Shown piece by piece: positions 8,741 to 17,883 of a stretch of 64,000 nucleotides of DNA (its first letter is position 1; every line of letters starts with the position of its first letter). This DNA comes from Acidobacteriaceae bacterium. Lineage in GTDB: Bacteria > Acidobacteriota > Terriglobia > Terriglobales > Acidobacteriaceae. The position numbers and the translations under genes were made by a program. Location: assembly GCA_028283655.1 (NCBI GenBank), contig JAPWKE010000003.1, positions 434,001-498,000 of the forward strand, given 5' to 3'. A model generated the notes under the pieces. That model was not told the DNA's origin. It worked only from the letters and a program-made list of their open reading frames with translations, and searched no databases.

Positions 8741-9724
8741 TCAACTCGCAAGCTCAGAGAGTCGCTTGCTCAGTAGCTCCTCCAACTCCTCAAGTGCTTT
8801 TGAGAATCCATCGATACCTTCCGAGAGCTTATCGCGAGCCATCTCGTCTGCCGCGTGCATTTTCTCGAACGTTGTTCTATCCATGGGAATCTTCTCTATC
8901 TCCGCTGAGTTGGCACGCTCCGGATCGAGCATTCGATCCAGCTGTCCCTCGGTCGAGCGCAACTCTTCGAGCAATTTCGGTGAGATCGTCAATAGATCCA
9001 GACCCGCCAATTGCTTGATCTCTTCCGCGTTGCGAAAGCTGGCGCCCATTACCTGAACGGGATAACCGAACTTCTTGTAGTACGAGAAAATCTCGGTCAC
9101 AGACTTCACGCCTGGATCGTCCTTTCCCTCGTACGTCCGCTCCGGGTGGTTCTTCTTGTACCAATCGAGGATCCTACCAACGAAAGGCGAGATAAGCGTG
9201 ACACCCGCATCGGCACACGCAACCGCCTGATGGAGGCCGAAAAGGAGTGTGAGGTTGCAATGAATCCCTTCCTTCTCCAACTCTCCTGCTGCTTGTATGC
9301 CCTCCCAGGTTGAGGCGATCTTGATCAACACGCGATCGCGCCCAATGCCGGCCTTGTCATACTGTGCAATGATCTCTCGCGCTTGCTCTTTAGTTTTCTC
9401 TCGGTCATAACTCAACCGCGCATCGACCTCTGTTGAAACGCGTCCAGGAACAATCTCAAGAATCTTGAGCCCAAACGCGACTGCCAACGCCTTGAAGGCA
9501 TATCCTGCGACCGCTTTGCTATCCGCACCTTCGCCGGCATCCTTCTTCGCCTGACGCAGAACGTCATTGATGATCTCTTGATACTCGGGCATCGCAGCGG
9601 CGGCCGCAATCAGCGATGGATTGGTGGTCGCGTCCGTAGGCTTATATTTCTCGATGGAATTGATGTCCCCTGTGTCAGCTACAACCGTGGTCATCGTCTT
9701 CAACTGGTCGAGTAACGTTGGCAT
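8741..9724 (-). CDS. tal: Transaldolase
   Basis: 327 residues, the length of TalB-type class I transaldolases of the pentose phosphate pathway (sedoheptulose-7-P plus glyceraldehyde-3-P to erythrose-4-P plus fructose-6-P). Signatures seen are the N-terminal TDATTNPSL, the Schiff-base lysine in [11 protein letters not shown] near residue 133, [18 protein letters not shown], and VMGASFRN. It is the last gene of the long minus-strand run and lies 57 bases after fbp. A palindrome at 8691-8714 ends the transcript. Its presence beside gnd, fbp and tetronate genes suggests a local copy that channels triose and hexose phosphates; a second core copy elsewhere would not be surprising. Confidence 0.97.
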   Translation of the reverse strand: MPTLLDQLKTMTTVVADTGDINSIEKYKPTDATTNPSLIAAAAAMPEYQEIINDVLRQAKKDAGEGADSKAVAGYAFKALAVAFGLKILEIVPGRVSTEVDARLSYDREKTKEQAREIIAQYDKAGIGRDRVLIKIASTWEGIQAAGELEKEGIHCNLTLLFGLHQAVACADAGVTLISPFVGRILDWYKKNHPERTYEGKDDPGVKSVTEIFSYYKKFGYPVQVMGASFRNAEEIKQLAGLDLLTISPKLLEELRSTEGQLDRMLDPERANSAEIEKIPMDRTTFEKMHAADEMARDKLSEGIDGFSKALEELEELLSKRLSELAS

Positions 9725-9781
9725 GCAAGTGTTCTCCTCTCAGCTCGTTGCCAATTCATCCGCGAGCGACGGATGTTCGGT

Positions 9782-10750
9782 TCATGCGCGAGCGTTTGCA
9801 TGGACAATCCGTCGCAGGTATTCAACTTCAACTCGTGAACCAATGGCCAGGCCTGTGCGTTCGTGAATTCCGCTCGCAGATTTATCGAGGATGCGATTCC
9901 CTCCGTCGGTTGCGGCTCCATCTGCTTGTTCGATGATGAAGGCTAGAGGGAACGCTTCGTAGAGCAATCGCAGCTTTCCCTGAGGCGATTTTGCAGTTGG
10001 GGGATAGACGAAGATGCCGCCCTTTAGCAGCGTGCGATGGAAATCTGCAACAAGTGAGCCGACGTATCGGGCAGCATAGCTCTTGTTGTTCACGAGTCCT
10101 GCTGCGACATCCTGATGGAAAGCTTGAAACGCATCAGGCCAGGACGGCGCACTCAACTCATTGCCTGAGAAATATGGTCCTTGTTGAGGGACCTGTATCT
10201 CGGATTGCACCAAGACAAAGCGTCCGTCATTGTTTAGGACAAACGATGCGACCCCATCGCCGGTGGTCAGCACCATCATCGTGGATGGACCATATAGCAC
10301 GTAGCACGCGGCAACCTGATTTGCTCCCGCTGAGAGCAGCGTGCCCTCGACACTCGCCGACGTCTTCTTCACAACAGAGACAATGGTTCCGATGTTCACA
10401 TTGACATCGATATTCGAGGAGCCGTCGAGAGGATCGAATACCAGAAGATACGCTCCGTCTATATGGCTGAGGAGGATCGGGAATTCGTTCTCCTCGCTCA
10501 CCAGGGCTGCGATGAACTTGTTCAGTGAAAGGCGTTCGATGAGGACGTCATTCGCAACAACGTCTAGCTTCTGTTGCACCTCACCCTGAACATTGATCGA
10601 CTCGATGGCGCCATAGCCGTCTCTCAGTCCGGCGACACGGATATGTGCCGCAATCACAGCGCACGCACTGGCAAGCGACGCGAAGATCGACCCAAGCGAA
10701 GAGCCTCCTCTCTCCGCTACATATTCAGAAACTTCCTGCCCCTTCGACAT
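9782..10750 (-). CDS. fbp: Class I fructose-1,6-bisphosphatase
   Basis: 322 residues. The metal and substrate site of class I FBPases is intact: SEENEFPILL near residue 97, then LLVFDPLDGSSNIDVNVNIG near 128. Also visible are YVGSLVADFHRTLLKGGIF and YEAFPLAFIIEQADGAATDG, both highly conserved. The enzyme makes fructose-6-phosphate in gluconeogenesis. It sits between gnd (79 bases upstream) and tal (57 bases downstream) in one strand-consistent run. In this setting it would take the product of an aldolase reaction, such as that of the LacD-type gene at 24834, into the hexose phosphate pool. Confidence 0.97.
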   Translation of the reverse strand: MSKGQEVSEYVAERGGSSLGSIFASLASACAVIAAHIRVAGLRDGYGAIESINVQGEVQQKLDVVANDVLIERLSLNKFIAALVSEENEFPILLSHIDGAYLLVFDPLDGSSNIDVNVNIGTIVSVVKKTSASVEGTLLSAGANQVAACYVLYGPSTMMVLTTGDGVASFVLNNDGRFVLVQSEIQVPQQGPYFSGNELSAPSWPDAFQAFHQDVAAGLVNNKSYAARYVGSLVADFHRTLLKGGIFVYPPTAKSPQGKLRLLYEAFPLAFIIEQADGAATDGGNRILDKSASGIHERTGLAIGSRVEVEYLRRIVHANARA

Positions 10751-10829
10751 ACTTTGGTCCTTTCCTAGAGATCGCGGAACGCGTCGATGGATCCAACGTT
10801 AAGTCGCGCGGACGGCGCGTGAGTCATGC

Positions 10830-12290
10830 TCAGGCGTTGTAGGTCGAAGAGGCGACGCGGCCACCTTTACCCGTCCAGTTGGTATGGAAGAACTCTCCTC
10901 GCGGTTTGTCGATCCGCTCGTAGGTGTGGGCACCAAAGAAGTCTCTCTGAGCCTGCAATAGGTTCGCAGGCAGACGTTCGGTACGATAGCCATCGAAGAA
11001 CGCGAGCGCACTCGAGAATGCTGGTGTTGGGATACCTAACGCAATCGCATGAATGAGAGCCCTTCGCCAGCTGTCCGCATAGTGGGTCAATGCCGAAGAA
11101 AAGAAGTCATCCATCAGGAGATTCTCGAGTTCCGCATTCTCATCGAACGCGTTCTTGATGTCACCGAGGAACACCGAGCGAATGATGCACCCCCCACGCC
11201 ACATCAGGGCCACACCACCCATGTTCAGCTTCCAGCCCTGAGATACCTCCGAGGCACGAAGCAGCATGTACCCCTGCGCATAGCTGATGATCTTCGAGCA
11301 ATAAAGCGCCCGCCTGACATCTTCAATGAATTCGTCGCGCTTCGTAGGAGGAATGGAGGCTTGTACCGGCGCTTGAAAGACCTTTGAGGCCTTTACGCGC
11401 TGTTCCTTGAGCGAGGAAAGGCAGCGAGCGAACACGCTCTCTCCAATCAGAGTCACAGGTTGCCCGTTGTCTAGCGCATCGATAGCAGTCCACTTTCCGG
11501 TGCCCTTCTGTCCCGCCGTATCAAGGATTTTGTCGACCAGCGCACTGCCGTCTTCGTCCTTCTTGTTTAGGATCTGCGCCGTAATGTCGATCAGAAAACT
11601 ATCGAGTTCCCCCTCGTTCCATTCCTTGAAGATGTCTGCGAGCTCCTCTGCAGACGCGCCGAGGCCCTGTTTGAGAAGGTGGTATGCCTCACCGATGAGC
11701 TGCATGTCGCCATACTCAATCCCGTTGTGCACCATTTTGACGTAGTGGCCGGCACCTCCTTCTCCTACCCAATCGCAGCACGGCGTGCCGTCGCTGACTT
11801 TCGCCGCAATCGACTGGAAGATATCTTTGACCGCAGGCCATGCCGCGGGATCTCCTCCTGGCATGATGGATGGACCAAAGCGCGCTCCCTCTTCGCCCCC
11901 AGAGACACCCGTACCGATATAGTGCAAGCCTCGCTCCGCGAGAGCTTTCGTACGGCGATTCGAGTCCGTGAACAAGGAGTTGCCGCCGTCGATGACAATA
12001 TCGCCTGGCTCGAGATAGGGAAGCAGTGAGTCGATGGTCTTGTCCACGACATCGCCAGCTTTGACCATGATCATGACGCGCCGCGGTGTCTTCAGTGAAG
12101 CGCAGAGCTCTTCGACGGAGTGGCAGCCGACCACCTCCGTACCTTTTGCTTCCTCGGCAAGAAACTCATCGACTTTTGCTGTCGTTCGATTGAAGACCGC
12201 AACTTTGAAACCGTGGTCATTCATATTGAGGACCAGATTCTGTCCCATGACTGCCAGCCCGATCAGGCCGATATCACAACTCTTGTTCAT
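10830..12290 (-). CDS. gnd: 6-phosphogluconate dehydrogenase, decarboxylating
   Basis: 486 residues from ATG 12290, chosen because GGAGAACGA precedes it and the family start (IGLIGLAVMGQNLVLNM) follows directly. The longer frame adds 11 unlikely residues. Conserved elements are the NADP-binding GLAVMGQN, GTGVSGGEEGARFGPSIMPG and the catalytic KMVHNGIEYGDMQLI, with the late RDFFGAHTYERIDKPRG. It oxidises 6-phosphogluconate to ribulose-5-phosphate and CO2. The length fits the long dimeric (E. coli-like) class. It is 58 bases downstream of otnC and upstream of fbp and tal. No zwf or pgl gene is visible nearby, so it must rely on genes elsewhere. Confidence 0.97.
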   Translation of the reverse strand: MNKSCDIGLIGLAVMGQNLVLNMNDHGFKVAVFNRTTAKVDEFLAEEAKGTEVVGCHSVEELCASLKTPRRVMIMVKAGDVVDKTIDSLLPYLEPGDIVIDGGNSLFTDSNRRTKALAERGLHYIGTGVSGGEEGARFGPSIMPGGDPAAWPAVKDIFQSIAAKVSDGTPCCDWVGEGGAGHYVKMVHNGIEYGDMQLIGEAYHLLKQGLGASAEELADIFKEWNEGELDSFLIDITAQILNKKDEDGSALVDKILDTAGQKGTGKWTAIDALDNGQPVTLIGESVFARCLSSLKEQRVKASKVFQAPVQASIPPTKRDEFIEDVRRALYCSKIISYAQGYMLLRASEVSQGWKLNMGGVALMWRGGCIIRSVFLGDIKNAFDENAELENLLMDDFFSSALTHYADSWRRALIHAIALGIPTPAFSSALAFFDGYRTERLPANLLQAQRDFFGAHTYERIDKPRGEFFHTNWTGKGGRVASSTYNA

Positions 12291-12348
12291 TCGTTCTCCA
12301 GTGTTTGAGGCAAAAGCTTGCAAGTATGCGGGGGAGACCCTCGGAGCT

Positions 12349-12987
12349 TCAGCTCGGGAAGTGCTTGTTCAACTCAGCAATTGCCTGCAGCGTCAGAGGG
12401 GAAGTGGGGCGGTCTTTCAGCAGGAAGTAGATCTTCGCGGTTTCCTCTAACTCCTCATAGGCATACACCGCCTCTTCAATGCTCTTACCGGCAATGATGG
12501 GACCATGATTTGCGAGCAGCATTGACGAGTGATCTTTTGCGACTGTACGGACAGCGTCCGCGAGAGCGCGGTCGCCAGGACGAAAGTAGGGGACGATCGG
12601 CAGCTTGCCGACGCGCATAATCTGATAGGCCGTAAGCGGCGGCAGTATGTCCGTGACATCCTCATGTCGTAAGCAAGATGCTGCGACCGAATACGTGGAA
12701 TGAAGATGCACAATCGCCCTCGCTCCAGGACGAGATTCGTAGACCGCAAGATGAAAGAAGGCTTCCTTCGAGGGAGGATCACCCGAGATCAGTGAACCGC
12801 TCAGTGAGACCTTCGATATCTGTTCGGATCGAAGGTCTCCCAAACACGAATTCGTTGGTGTGACGAGGATTTCGCCGCTCTCCAATCGAACCGATAGATT
12901 CCCCGCGCTTCCGTGAGCGAGTTGCCGCGTGTAGAGAAGCGCTCCGATGCGTACCAGCTTGTCGCGAAGTTCTTGTTCTGTACTCAA
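12349..12987 (-). CDS. otnC: Class II aldolase family, probable 3-oxo-tetronate 4-phosphate decarboxylase
   Basis: 212 residues of the class II aldolase/adducin fold. The zinc site is seen as VHLHSTYSVAASCL near residue 98, with a further histidine in LLANHGPIIAGKSIEEAVY; LAHGSAGNLSVRLESGEILV and TPTNSCLG are the substrate-phosphate region. The gene starts with ATGA overlapping the stop of the adjacent four-carbon acid kinase, the same coupling known for OtnC with OtnK. In that pathway OtnC decarboxylates 3-oxo-tetronate 4-phosphate to DHAP. The assignment rests mainly on context, because the same fold also makes fuculose- and ribulose-phosphate aldolases. Confidence 0.85.
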   Translation of the reverse strand: MSTEQELRDKLVRIGALLYTRQLAHGSAGNLSVRLESGEILVTPTNSCLGDLRSEQISKVSLSGSLISGDPPSKEAFFHLAVYESRPGARAIVHLHSTYSVAASCLRHEDVTDILPPLTAYQIMRVGKLPIVPYFRPGDRALADAVRTVAKDHSSMLLANHGPIIAGKSIEEAVYAYEELEETAKIYFLLKDRPTSPLTLQAIAELNKHFPS

Positions 12988-14258
12988 GCCCGTGCTCCTT
13001 CCAGTTCCGATAGCGCATGTGTGAAGAACTCTGGCCGTCCGAAGTTCCCAGATTTGAAGGCCAGCACGAGGTTCCGCTTTGCGCTGATGACGATAGGGAC
13101 GCCAGGATCGATTTCCGGACCGATCAAGAGATCACCAAGATCAAGAGCCTGTGCCACCGCCCCCGATGTCTCTCCACCCGCGACAACGAGCCGTTTGACA
13201 CCACCGCTAACGAGTTGGCGAGCGGTCTCTGCAAACAAGGCATCGAGTCGCGTTGACACCGCTTCACGGCCGAACTTCGCCTGTGCCGCCATGACCTGCT
13301 CCGGTGTTGAGGACGAGTAAACGAGAGGCGCCTTGCCCGTATTCCTCCGCACGAACTCAACAAGCGATGCTGGCTGAATGTCGCCCGCCATTACTTTGTC
13401 GACGGGGATGTTCAGCACAGGATGCTCCTGAGCATGAATAGAGATCTGAGTCCGTGTCGCTCCAGAGCAGCTTCCGGCAAGAATCGCTTCTGGTCCTGAC
13501 GCACCGTCGAACCTCACATGAGAACCCTTCGCAAGGCCACGGCGAATCAGATCCCCTGGGATGTGGAGGGCAATGCCAGAGCCGCCAGTGATAAGTGGCG
13601 CATCAGCGCATGCTTCGCCGAGAGTGAACAGGTCTTCGTCGCAAGTCGCGTCCACAATGACAAGTGTTTCGCCGCGTTCTGCGGCCTCGTTCAGAGCACG
13701 ACGCACATGATGAGCTCCGCTACGAACCATCCTCTCTGAGACCAGGCCAACCTCTGATGTTGATTGGTAGGAAAGCCAGCGACGGATGTTGGAATCTGAC
13801 ATCGGAGTCAGCGGGTGCTTTTCCATGCCAGATTCGCTGAGGAGGCGATCATGCACAAAGAGGTGTCCCTGATACACCGTTCTCCCTGCAGCAGGGAAAG
13901 CAGGACAAGCTGCAACACCTTTGACTCCTAAGGCCTGTGCCAGGGCTTCGGCTACGGGGCCAATGTTCCCCTCGCGTGTGGAATCGAACGTCGAGCAATA
14001 TTTGAAAAGAATCTGTCGGCACCCTTGAGCTCGGAGCCAGGTGAGGGCTTCCAACGACATCGCGACCGCTTCGGCAACTGGCGCTGACCTTGTCTTGAGC
14101 GAGATGACCCCAGCTTCAACATCATGTACTGCGGGCTTGTCCGGAATGCCCATGTATTGAGCGACGGTCAACCCGCCCTCTTGACCACAACCCTTGGCGA
14201 GCGCGTTAGCAATATCGCCCGCTCCTGTGAAATCATCTGCAATGACTCCAACCAACAT
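12984..14258 (-). CDS. otnK: Four-carbon acid sugar kinase (DUF1537 type), probable 3-oxo-tetronate kinase
   Basis: 424 residues. N-terminal GVIADDFTGAGDIANALA is the hallmark of the four-carbon acid sugar kinases, with KYCSTFDSTREGNIGPVAEA and CPAFPAAGRTVYQGHLFV further on. The C-terminal nucleotide-binding domain shows LVVAGGETSGAVAQAL and GPEIDPGVPI. The family phosphorylates 3-oxo-tetronates, or in other branches threonate or erythronate, using ATP. It is coupled by a 4-base overlap to the downstream aldolase-family gene and lies 2 bases after the racemase-fold gene. This, together with the isomerase at 17101, gives the full OtnI-OtnK-OtnC set for conversion of a 2-oxo-tetronate to DHAP. 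Confidence 0.92.
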   Translation of the reverse strand: MLVGVIADDFTGAGDIANALAKGCGQEGGLTVAQYMGIPDKPAVHDVEAGVISLKTRSAPVAEAVAMSLEALTWLRAQGCRQILFKYCSTFDSTREGNIGPVAEALAQALGVKGVAACPAFPAAGRTVYQGHLFVHDRLLSESGMEKHPLTPMSDSNIRRWLSYQSTSEVGLVSERMVRSGAHHVRRALNEAAERGETLVIVDATCDEDLFTLGEACADAPLITGGSGIALHIPGDLIRRGLAKGSHVRFDGASGPEAILAGSCSGATRTQISIHAQEHPVLNIPVDKVMAGDIQPASLVEFVRRNTGKAPLVYSSSTPEQVMAAQAKFGREAVSTRLDALFAETARQLVSGGVKRLVVAGGETSGAVAQALDLGDLLIGPEIDPGVPIVISAKRNLVLAFKSGNFGRPEFFTHALSELEGARA

Positions 14259-14260
14259 GA

Positions 14261-14935
14261 CTAACTCCTCTCCACGAGCGAGCGAATCCGCTTGACGGCA
14301 GCGTCCGGAGCCGAGAGCACGGGAATCGCTAGACGCTCTTGGACTGCCGCCCGCGCACGTGAGGTCGAGAAATGCGCGAGCATGATTGCGTCGAATCCGG
14401 TTAGTTCTTGCGAGCGCTCGGCGACCAGCCGATTGTGCGTTTCGGCATCTCCATTGCGAAGCGCATCAATCGCTCCCGCTGCGACGATCGTGGTGAGGCT
14501 CGCGGAAGAGTGCGAAGTTCTCACGAAATCCTCGAACTCCTGGGTCATAGTGCTTACGGCAGGCGCAAACGTCGCGAGCATGCCGATCCTTCCCCCGGCC
14601 GAGATTGCGTCTTCGAACATTGCTTCATTCGGCTTCACAACCGGTATAGAAAGCTCATTCGATAGACGGTCGATCGCAGGGCCAAATGCGGAACAGGTGA
14701 TCAAGATTCCGTCCGCCTTCACACTCTGCTGCGCATATCTTCCGAGGTCGACAAAACGCTCAATCAGCTCTTGCGACAGAACCGATCCATCCTTGGCTCG
14801 GTCGATCGTGAGCCCATCATCGAGCAGATTGATCGGTTCAGCATCAGCCCAAAGGCGCTTCATCGAATCCTGTACCGGATCCATGGCTACGGGAGTCGCG
14901 TGGAGCAAAACGATACGTGGCTTAGACGAGTTCAT
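14261..14935 (-). CDS. Asp/Glu/hydantoin racemase-fold protein with a single catalytic-type cysteine
   Basis: 224 residues of the Asp/Glu racemase superfamily. The first catalytic cysteine is present at residue 81 in ILITCSAFGPAIDRLS. The second half, where a paired cysteine is expected after a hydrophobic strand, reads AIMLAHFSTSRA and has no cysteine. True two-base racemases use two cysteines; members with one include decarboxylases and isomerases, so the label racemase is uncertain. It starts with ATGA overlapping the stop of the DctA-fusion gene and is followed 2 bases later by otnK, so it is firmly in the tetronate operon. It may epimerise or decarboxylate the imported acid. Confidence 0.8.
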   Translation of the reverse strand: MNSSKPRIVLLHATPVAMDPVQDSMKRLWADAEPINLLDDGLTIDRAKDGSVLSQELIERFVDLGRYAQQSVKADGILITCSAFGPAIDRLSNELSIPVVKPNEAMFEDAISAGGRIGMLATFAPAVSTMTQEFEDFVRTSHSSASLTTIVAAGAIDALRNGDAETHNRLVAERSQELTGFDAIMLAHFSTSRARAAVQERLAIPVLSAPDAAVKRIRSLVERS

Positions 14936-16989
14936 GCTGACACCTTCCGTAGGCCGACCGCGGCGGGAGTTGCCGTCCCCTGAATTCCGATTGCCTTTCC
15001 CGCCAAGCGTGACCGCAGTCCGCCATTCTCGTAAGCTGCGGAGGCCTCTGCGGACGAAAGATGTGCGATGAAAGCTTGTGCGCCTTCAGGATCGGCAGCA
15101 TCGGAGAAGATGCCGATGGAGAAGTCAGTCGGGACTTGATAAAGCTCCGGGAACGGGCCGACTACATCGACGCCATCGATCGACATCAACTCGCTGACCT
15201 GCTGTACTGCGAGGTCACATTCCTCACTCACAACATGCTTCGCGGTGAAACCGCTCGGTATGACCAGGGCGCGTGCATTGATCTCATCCGCAATCCCGAG
15301 ACGTTCGATCAGTTCTGCGAAATAGATCCCACTCGCACCCGTGCGGGAGTAGGCGATAGAACGAGCCTTGAGCAGTGTTTGTTTGAAGGCCTCAGGAGTG
15401 GAGATGTCGGGTCGCGCTGCTCCTTTGCGAACTCCCAGTCCGAAAAGTGCCTGGGCGATTGGTGTGACCGATTTCTGTACGATGAGGCCTTCACGCACCA
15501 GCTGATCCATAGACTCGTCGATGAGAATCACGGCATCCGCTCGTTCACCTGCCAGGATCTTCTGCTTCAAGACCGCCGTCGGATTCCAGTCGATCGAGGC
15601 ATCGAGTCCCTTTGAACGCCAGGACGGAAGCAGGGAACGATTCAGCGCTACTTCGACAGCGAGGGTACTCATAACTTTCACGGTGTCGGGCTCCTTCACT
15701 TGCTTGAAAAACAGGTTAGGATCCGTCACTGGCGGTCCGTTCTCAAGCTCGGCTAGCGCAACGTCCATATCCAGAGCACCAGCCCAGCGTCCCACAACGA
15801 CCGTGGCCACGACATTGCTGAAAAGATTTGTGACAGCTCGAATTTCCGCCATGAAGCGGTCTACGCCTATGAGCAGTGAGAGTCCCGCGACGGGAAGTAC
15901 ACCCAAAGTCGGCAGCGTTGCAGCTAGCGCAACGAAGCCGCCACCGCTCACGCCCGCTGCACCCTTGGAGGTAAGCAGCATGATCAGAAACATGCTGAGC
16001 TGCTGTGCCAAAGAGAGATGGGTGTTGGTCGCGTGCGCTATGAAGAGCACTCCCATCGTCATGTAGATCGCAGTGCCAGACATATTGAAAGAGAAACCAG
16101 TGGGCATCACGAGACCCACTACCTCGCGCTTCACCCCGAGTCGGTCCAGCTTCTCCATGCTCCGCGGAATCATTGTCTCGCCGGAAGTAGAGGCGAACAC
16201 AATGAGGAGCTCATCCTTGAAGTAGGCAATCAGCTTGAAGATATTGATACCGGCGAGCTTCGTAGAGATTCCGAGCACGATCACGACGAAGAGGATGCTC
16301 ACGACGTAGACAGAAGCGACCAGCTCTCCCAGACTCTTCAACGTCCCTATGCCGTACTTACCGATCGAGAAGGCGAGTGCTCCGAATGCGCCAACGGGGG
16401 CAAGGCGCATGATGAGGCCGACCATAACGAATAGCCCGGAGCTGACCTGATCCAAAATCTTCACCAACATCTTTGTCCGCTCGCCCAACTTAGCCAGGCC
16501 GATGCCGAAGAGCACCGCCACGAACAAGACTGGCAGAATCTCTCCGGTAGCAAAGGGCTCCATAAATGTGTTCGGAACAAGGTCCAGAAAGAAATTGGCA
16601 AACGTCATTGGCTTCGCTTTTTGAACGACGCTCGCCACCGCGCCAGCATCAAGGGTCGATACCTTCGCGTTGATCCCGTTGCCAACCTTCCACAGATTGC
16701 CGACGACCATACCCAAGAAGAGGGCTATGGTCGAAGCGATCTCAAAGTAGATGAGAGCTTTCAAGCCGACCTTAGCTACCTTCTTCATGTCGCCGATGGT
16801 TGCAATACCCACCACGATCGTGATGAAGATGACTGGTGTCACCACCACCTTGATCGCCTTGATGAAGAGATCGCCAAGCGGCTTTGCTTGAACTGCTAGT
16901 TGTGGATCGAAGTAACCAAGCAGACTGCCAAGAACTACGCCAATGAGGACCTGAACATAGAGCTTTCTGAGCCAACGTTTTGCTTGCAT
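14932..16989 (-). CDS. DctA-type dicarboxylate/cation symporter fused to a periplasmic binding-protein-like domain
   Basis: 685 residues from ATG 16989; a GTG at 17082 would add 31 residues without a good ribosome site. Residues 1 to about 420 are a DAACS/DctA carrier: FIKAIKVVVTPVIFITIVVG, ASTSGETMIP (hairpin region), TSKGAAGVSGGGFVALAATL and DRFMAEIRAVTNLFSN. The usual N-[ML]-D-G-T motif reads NMSGT here, so the cation-binding aspartate is replaced by serine. Residues about 436-675 form a separate type 2 binding-protein-like domain resembling ModA/sulfate-binding proteins (AVILIDESMDQLV, SRTGASGIYFAELIERLG, CDLAVQQVSELMS). Ordinary DctA is about 430 residues, so this is a genuine extension. 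It sits in the tetronate operon and probably imports the C4 acid. Confidence 0.88.
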   Translation of the reverse strand: MQAKRWLRKLYVQVLIGVVLGSLLGYFDPQLAVQAKPLGDLFIKAIKVVVTPVIFITIVVGIATIGDMKKVAKVGLKALIYFEIASTIALFLGMVVGNLWKVGNGINAKVSTLDAGAVASVVQKAKPMTFANFFLDLVPNTFMEPFATGEILPVLFVAVLFGIGLAKLGERTKMLVKILDQVSSGLFVMVGLIMRLAPVGAFGALAFSIGKYGIGTLKSLGELVASVYVVSILFVVIVLGISTKLAGINIFKLIAYFKDELLIVFASTSGETMIPRSMEKLDRLGVKREVVGLVMPTGFSFNMSGTAIYMTMGVLFIAHATNTHLSLAQQLSMFLIMLLTSKGAAGVSGGGFVALAATLPTLGVLPVAGLSLLIGVDRFMAEIRAVTNLFSNVVATVVVGRWAGALDMDVALAELENGPPVTDPNLFFKQVKEPDTVKVMSTLAVEVALNRSLLPSWRSKGLDASIDWNPTAVLKQKILAGERADAVILIDESMDQLVREGLIVQKSVTPIAQALFGLGVRKGAARPDISTPEAFKQTLLKARSIAYSRTGASGIYFAELIERLGIADEINARALVIPSGFTAKHVVSEECDLAVQQVSELMSIDGVDVVGPFPELYQVPTDFSIGIFSDAADPEGAQAFIAHLSSAEASAAYENGGLRSRLAGKAIGIQGTATPAAVGLRKVSA

Positions 16990-17100
16990 CGTTTTGCACC
17001 CATCCTTCACGTCTGTGCTCCGCTCTCCGAATCGAGCGATCGCTTTTCCTTCGAAAGCAGTCGTTTTAGACGCCTTCGTCACTTCTCAACCACGCTGGCC

Positions 17101-17874
17101 CTACATCCAATTGAGCCCGTCGATGGTATTTGAACGAGGTATGTATTCGCATCCGAGATACCCGCGATATTGGGTTTCCAAGAGCGTTTGCTTCAATTGC
17201 TTGAAGTCGATGGTTCCCGTACCCGGCTCGTGTCGCCCAGGGACGTCGGAAATGTGCACATGTTTGATCTGTTCCCGGTACCGTCGGATTTGGCCGTCCA
17301 AGTCGAGACCTGCGGTTATCACGTGGAACACGTCCAAGAGCAAACCGATGTTCCGCTTGCCGGCTGCTGCTATCGCTCGTGCTGCTACCTCTGGTGTCTC
17401 CACGTAGTAATCCGGGACCGCTTGATGACACATGGGTTCCACGATGATCGTGATGCCGTACTCCTCTGCACGTTCTGCGGCATAACGTAGGCTCTGGATG
17501 TACTGCTCCCAGTTTTCGTCTGTTCTCGCCGAAGAGGGAACGACGCCGGCCATCGCATGGAGAAGCTTCACGCCGATCTTCCTGGCGTAGAGTATCCCTT
17601 CCTCGACGCTCTCCGTGAACTCGGTCCAACGCTCCGGAAAGATGGCGATACCCTTTTCACCTTTGCTTGCATCCCCGGAACGAAGGCCGAACTGAATATA
17701 AGAAGCGCCTGTTTCTGACAGGCAGTCCGCTAGGTCGCTCGCCGGCGTGGCGTAAGGGGACGGGTGCTCCACGGCGGCGAAGCCGTGAAGCTTCGCCGCG
17801 CGTACACGATCCAGAAACGGTAGCTCCTGAAAGAGGTAGCCAATGTGGGCGCTGTAAGGGAGAGTATTCGTCAT
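17101..17874 (-). CDS. otnI: Hydroxypyruvate isomerase family, probable 2-oxo-tetronate isomerase
   Basis: 257 residues of the Hyi/OtnI TIM barrel. The N-terminal SAHIGYLFQELPFLDRVRAA is the classical start. The metal-site order is EYGITIIVEPMC (Glu), IGLLLDVFHV (Asp, His), KHVHISDVPGRHEPGTGTID (His, Asp, Glu) and GYLGCEYIP (Glu). In the tetronate pathway OtnI converts 2-oxo- to 3-oxo-tetronate; the related Hyi interconverts hydroxypyruvate and tartronate semialdehyde. The presence of otnK and otnC in the same strand run makes the OtnI role more likely. ATG 17874 has an AGGAGCG site, and the gene follows the M24 gene by 9 bases. Confidence 0.9.
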   Translation of the reverse strand: MTNTLPYSAHIGYLFQELPFLDRVRAAKLHGFAAVEHPSPYATPASDLADCLSETGASYIQFGLRSGDASKGEKGIAIFPERWTEFTESVEEGILYARKIGVKLLHAMAGVVPSSARTDENWEQYIQSLRYAAERAEEYGITIIVEPMCHQAVPDYYVETPEVAARAIAAAGKRNIGLLLDVFHVITAGLDLDGQIRRYREQIKHVHISDVPGRHEPGTGTIDFKQLKQTLLETQYRGYLGCEYIPRSNTIDGLNWM

Positions 17875-17883
17875 GTCTCGCTC

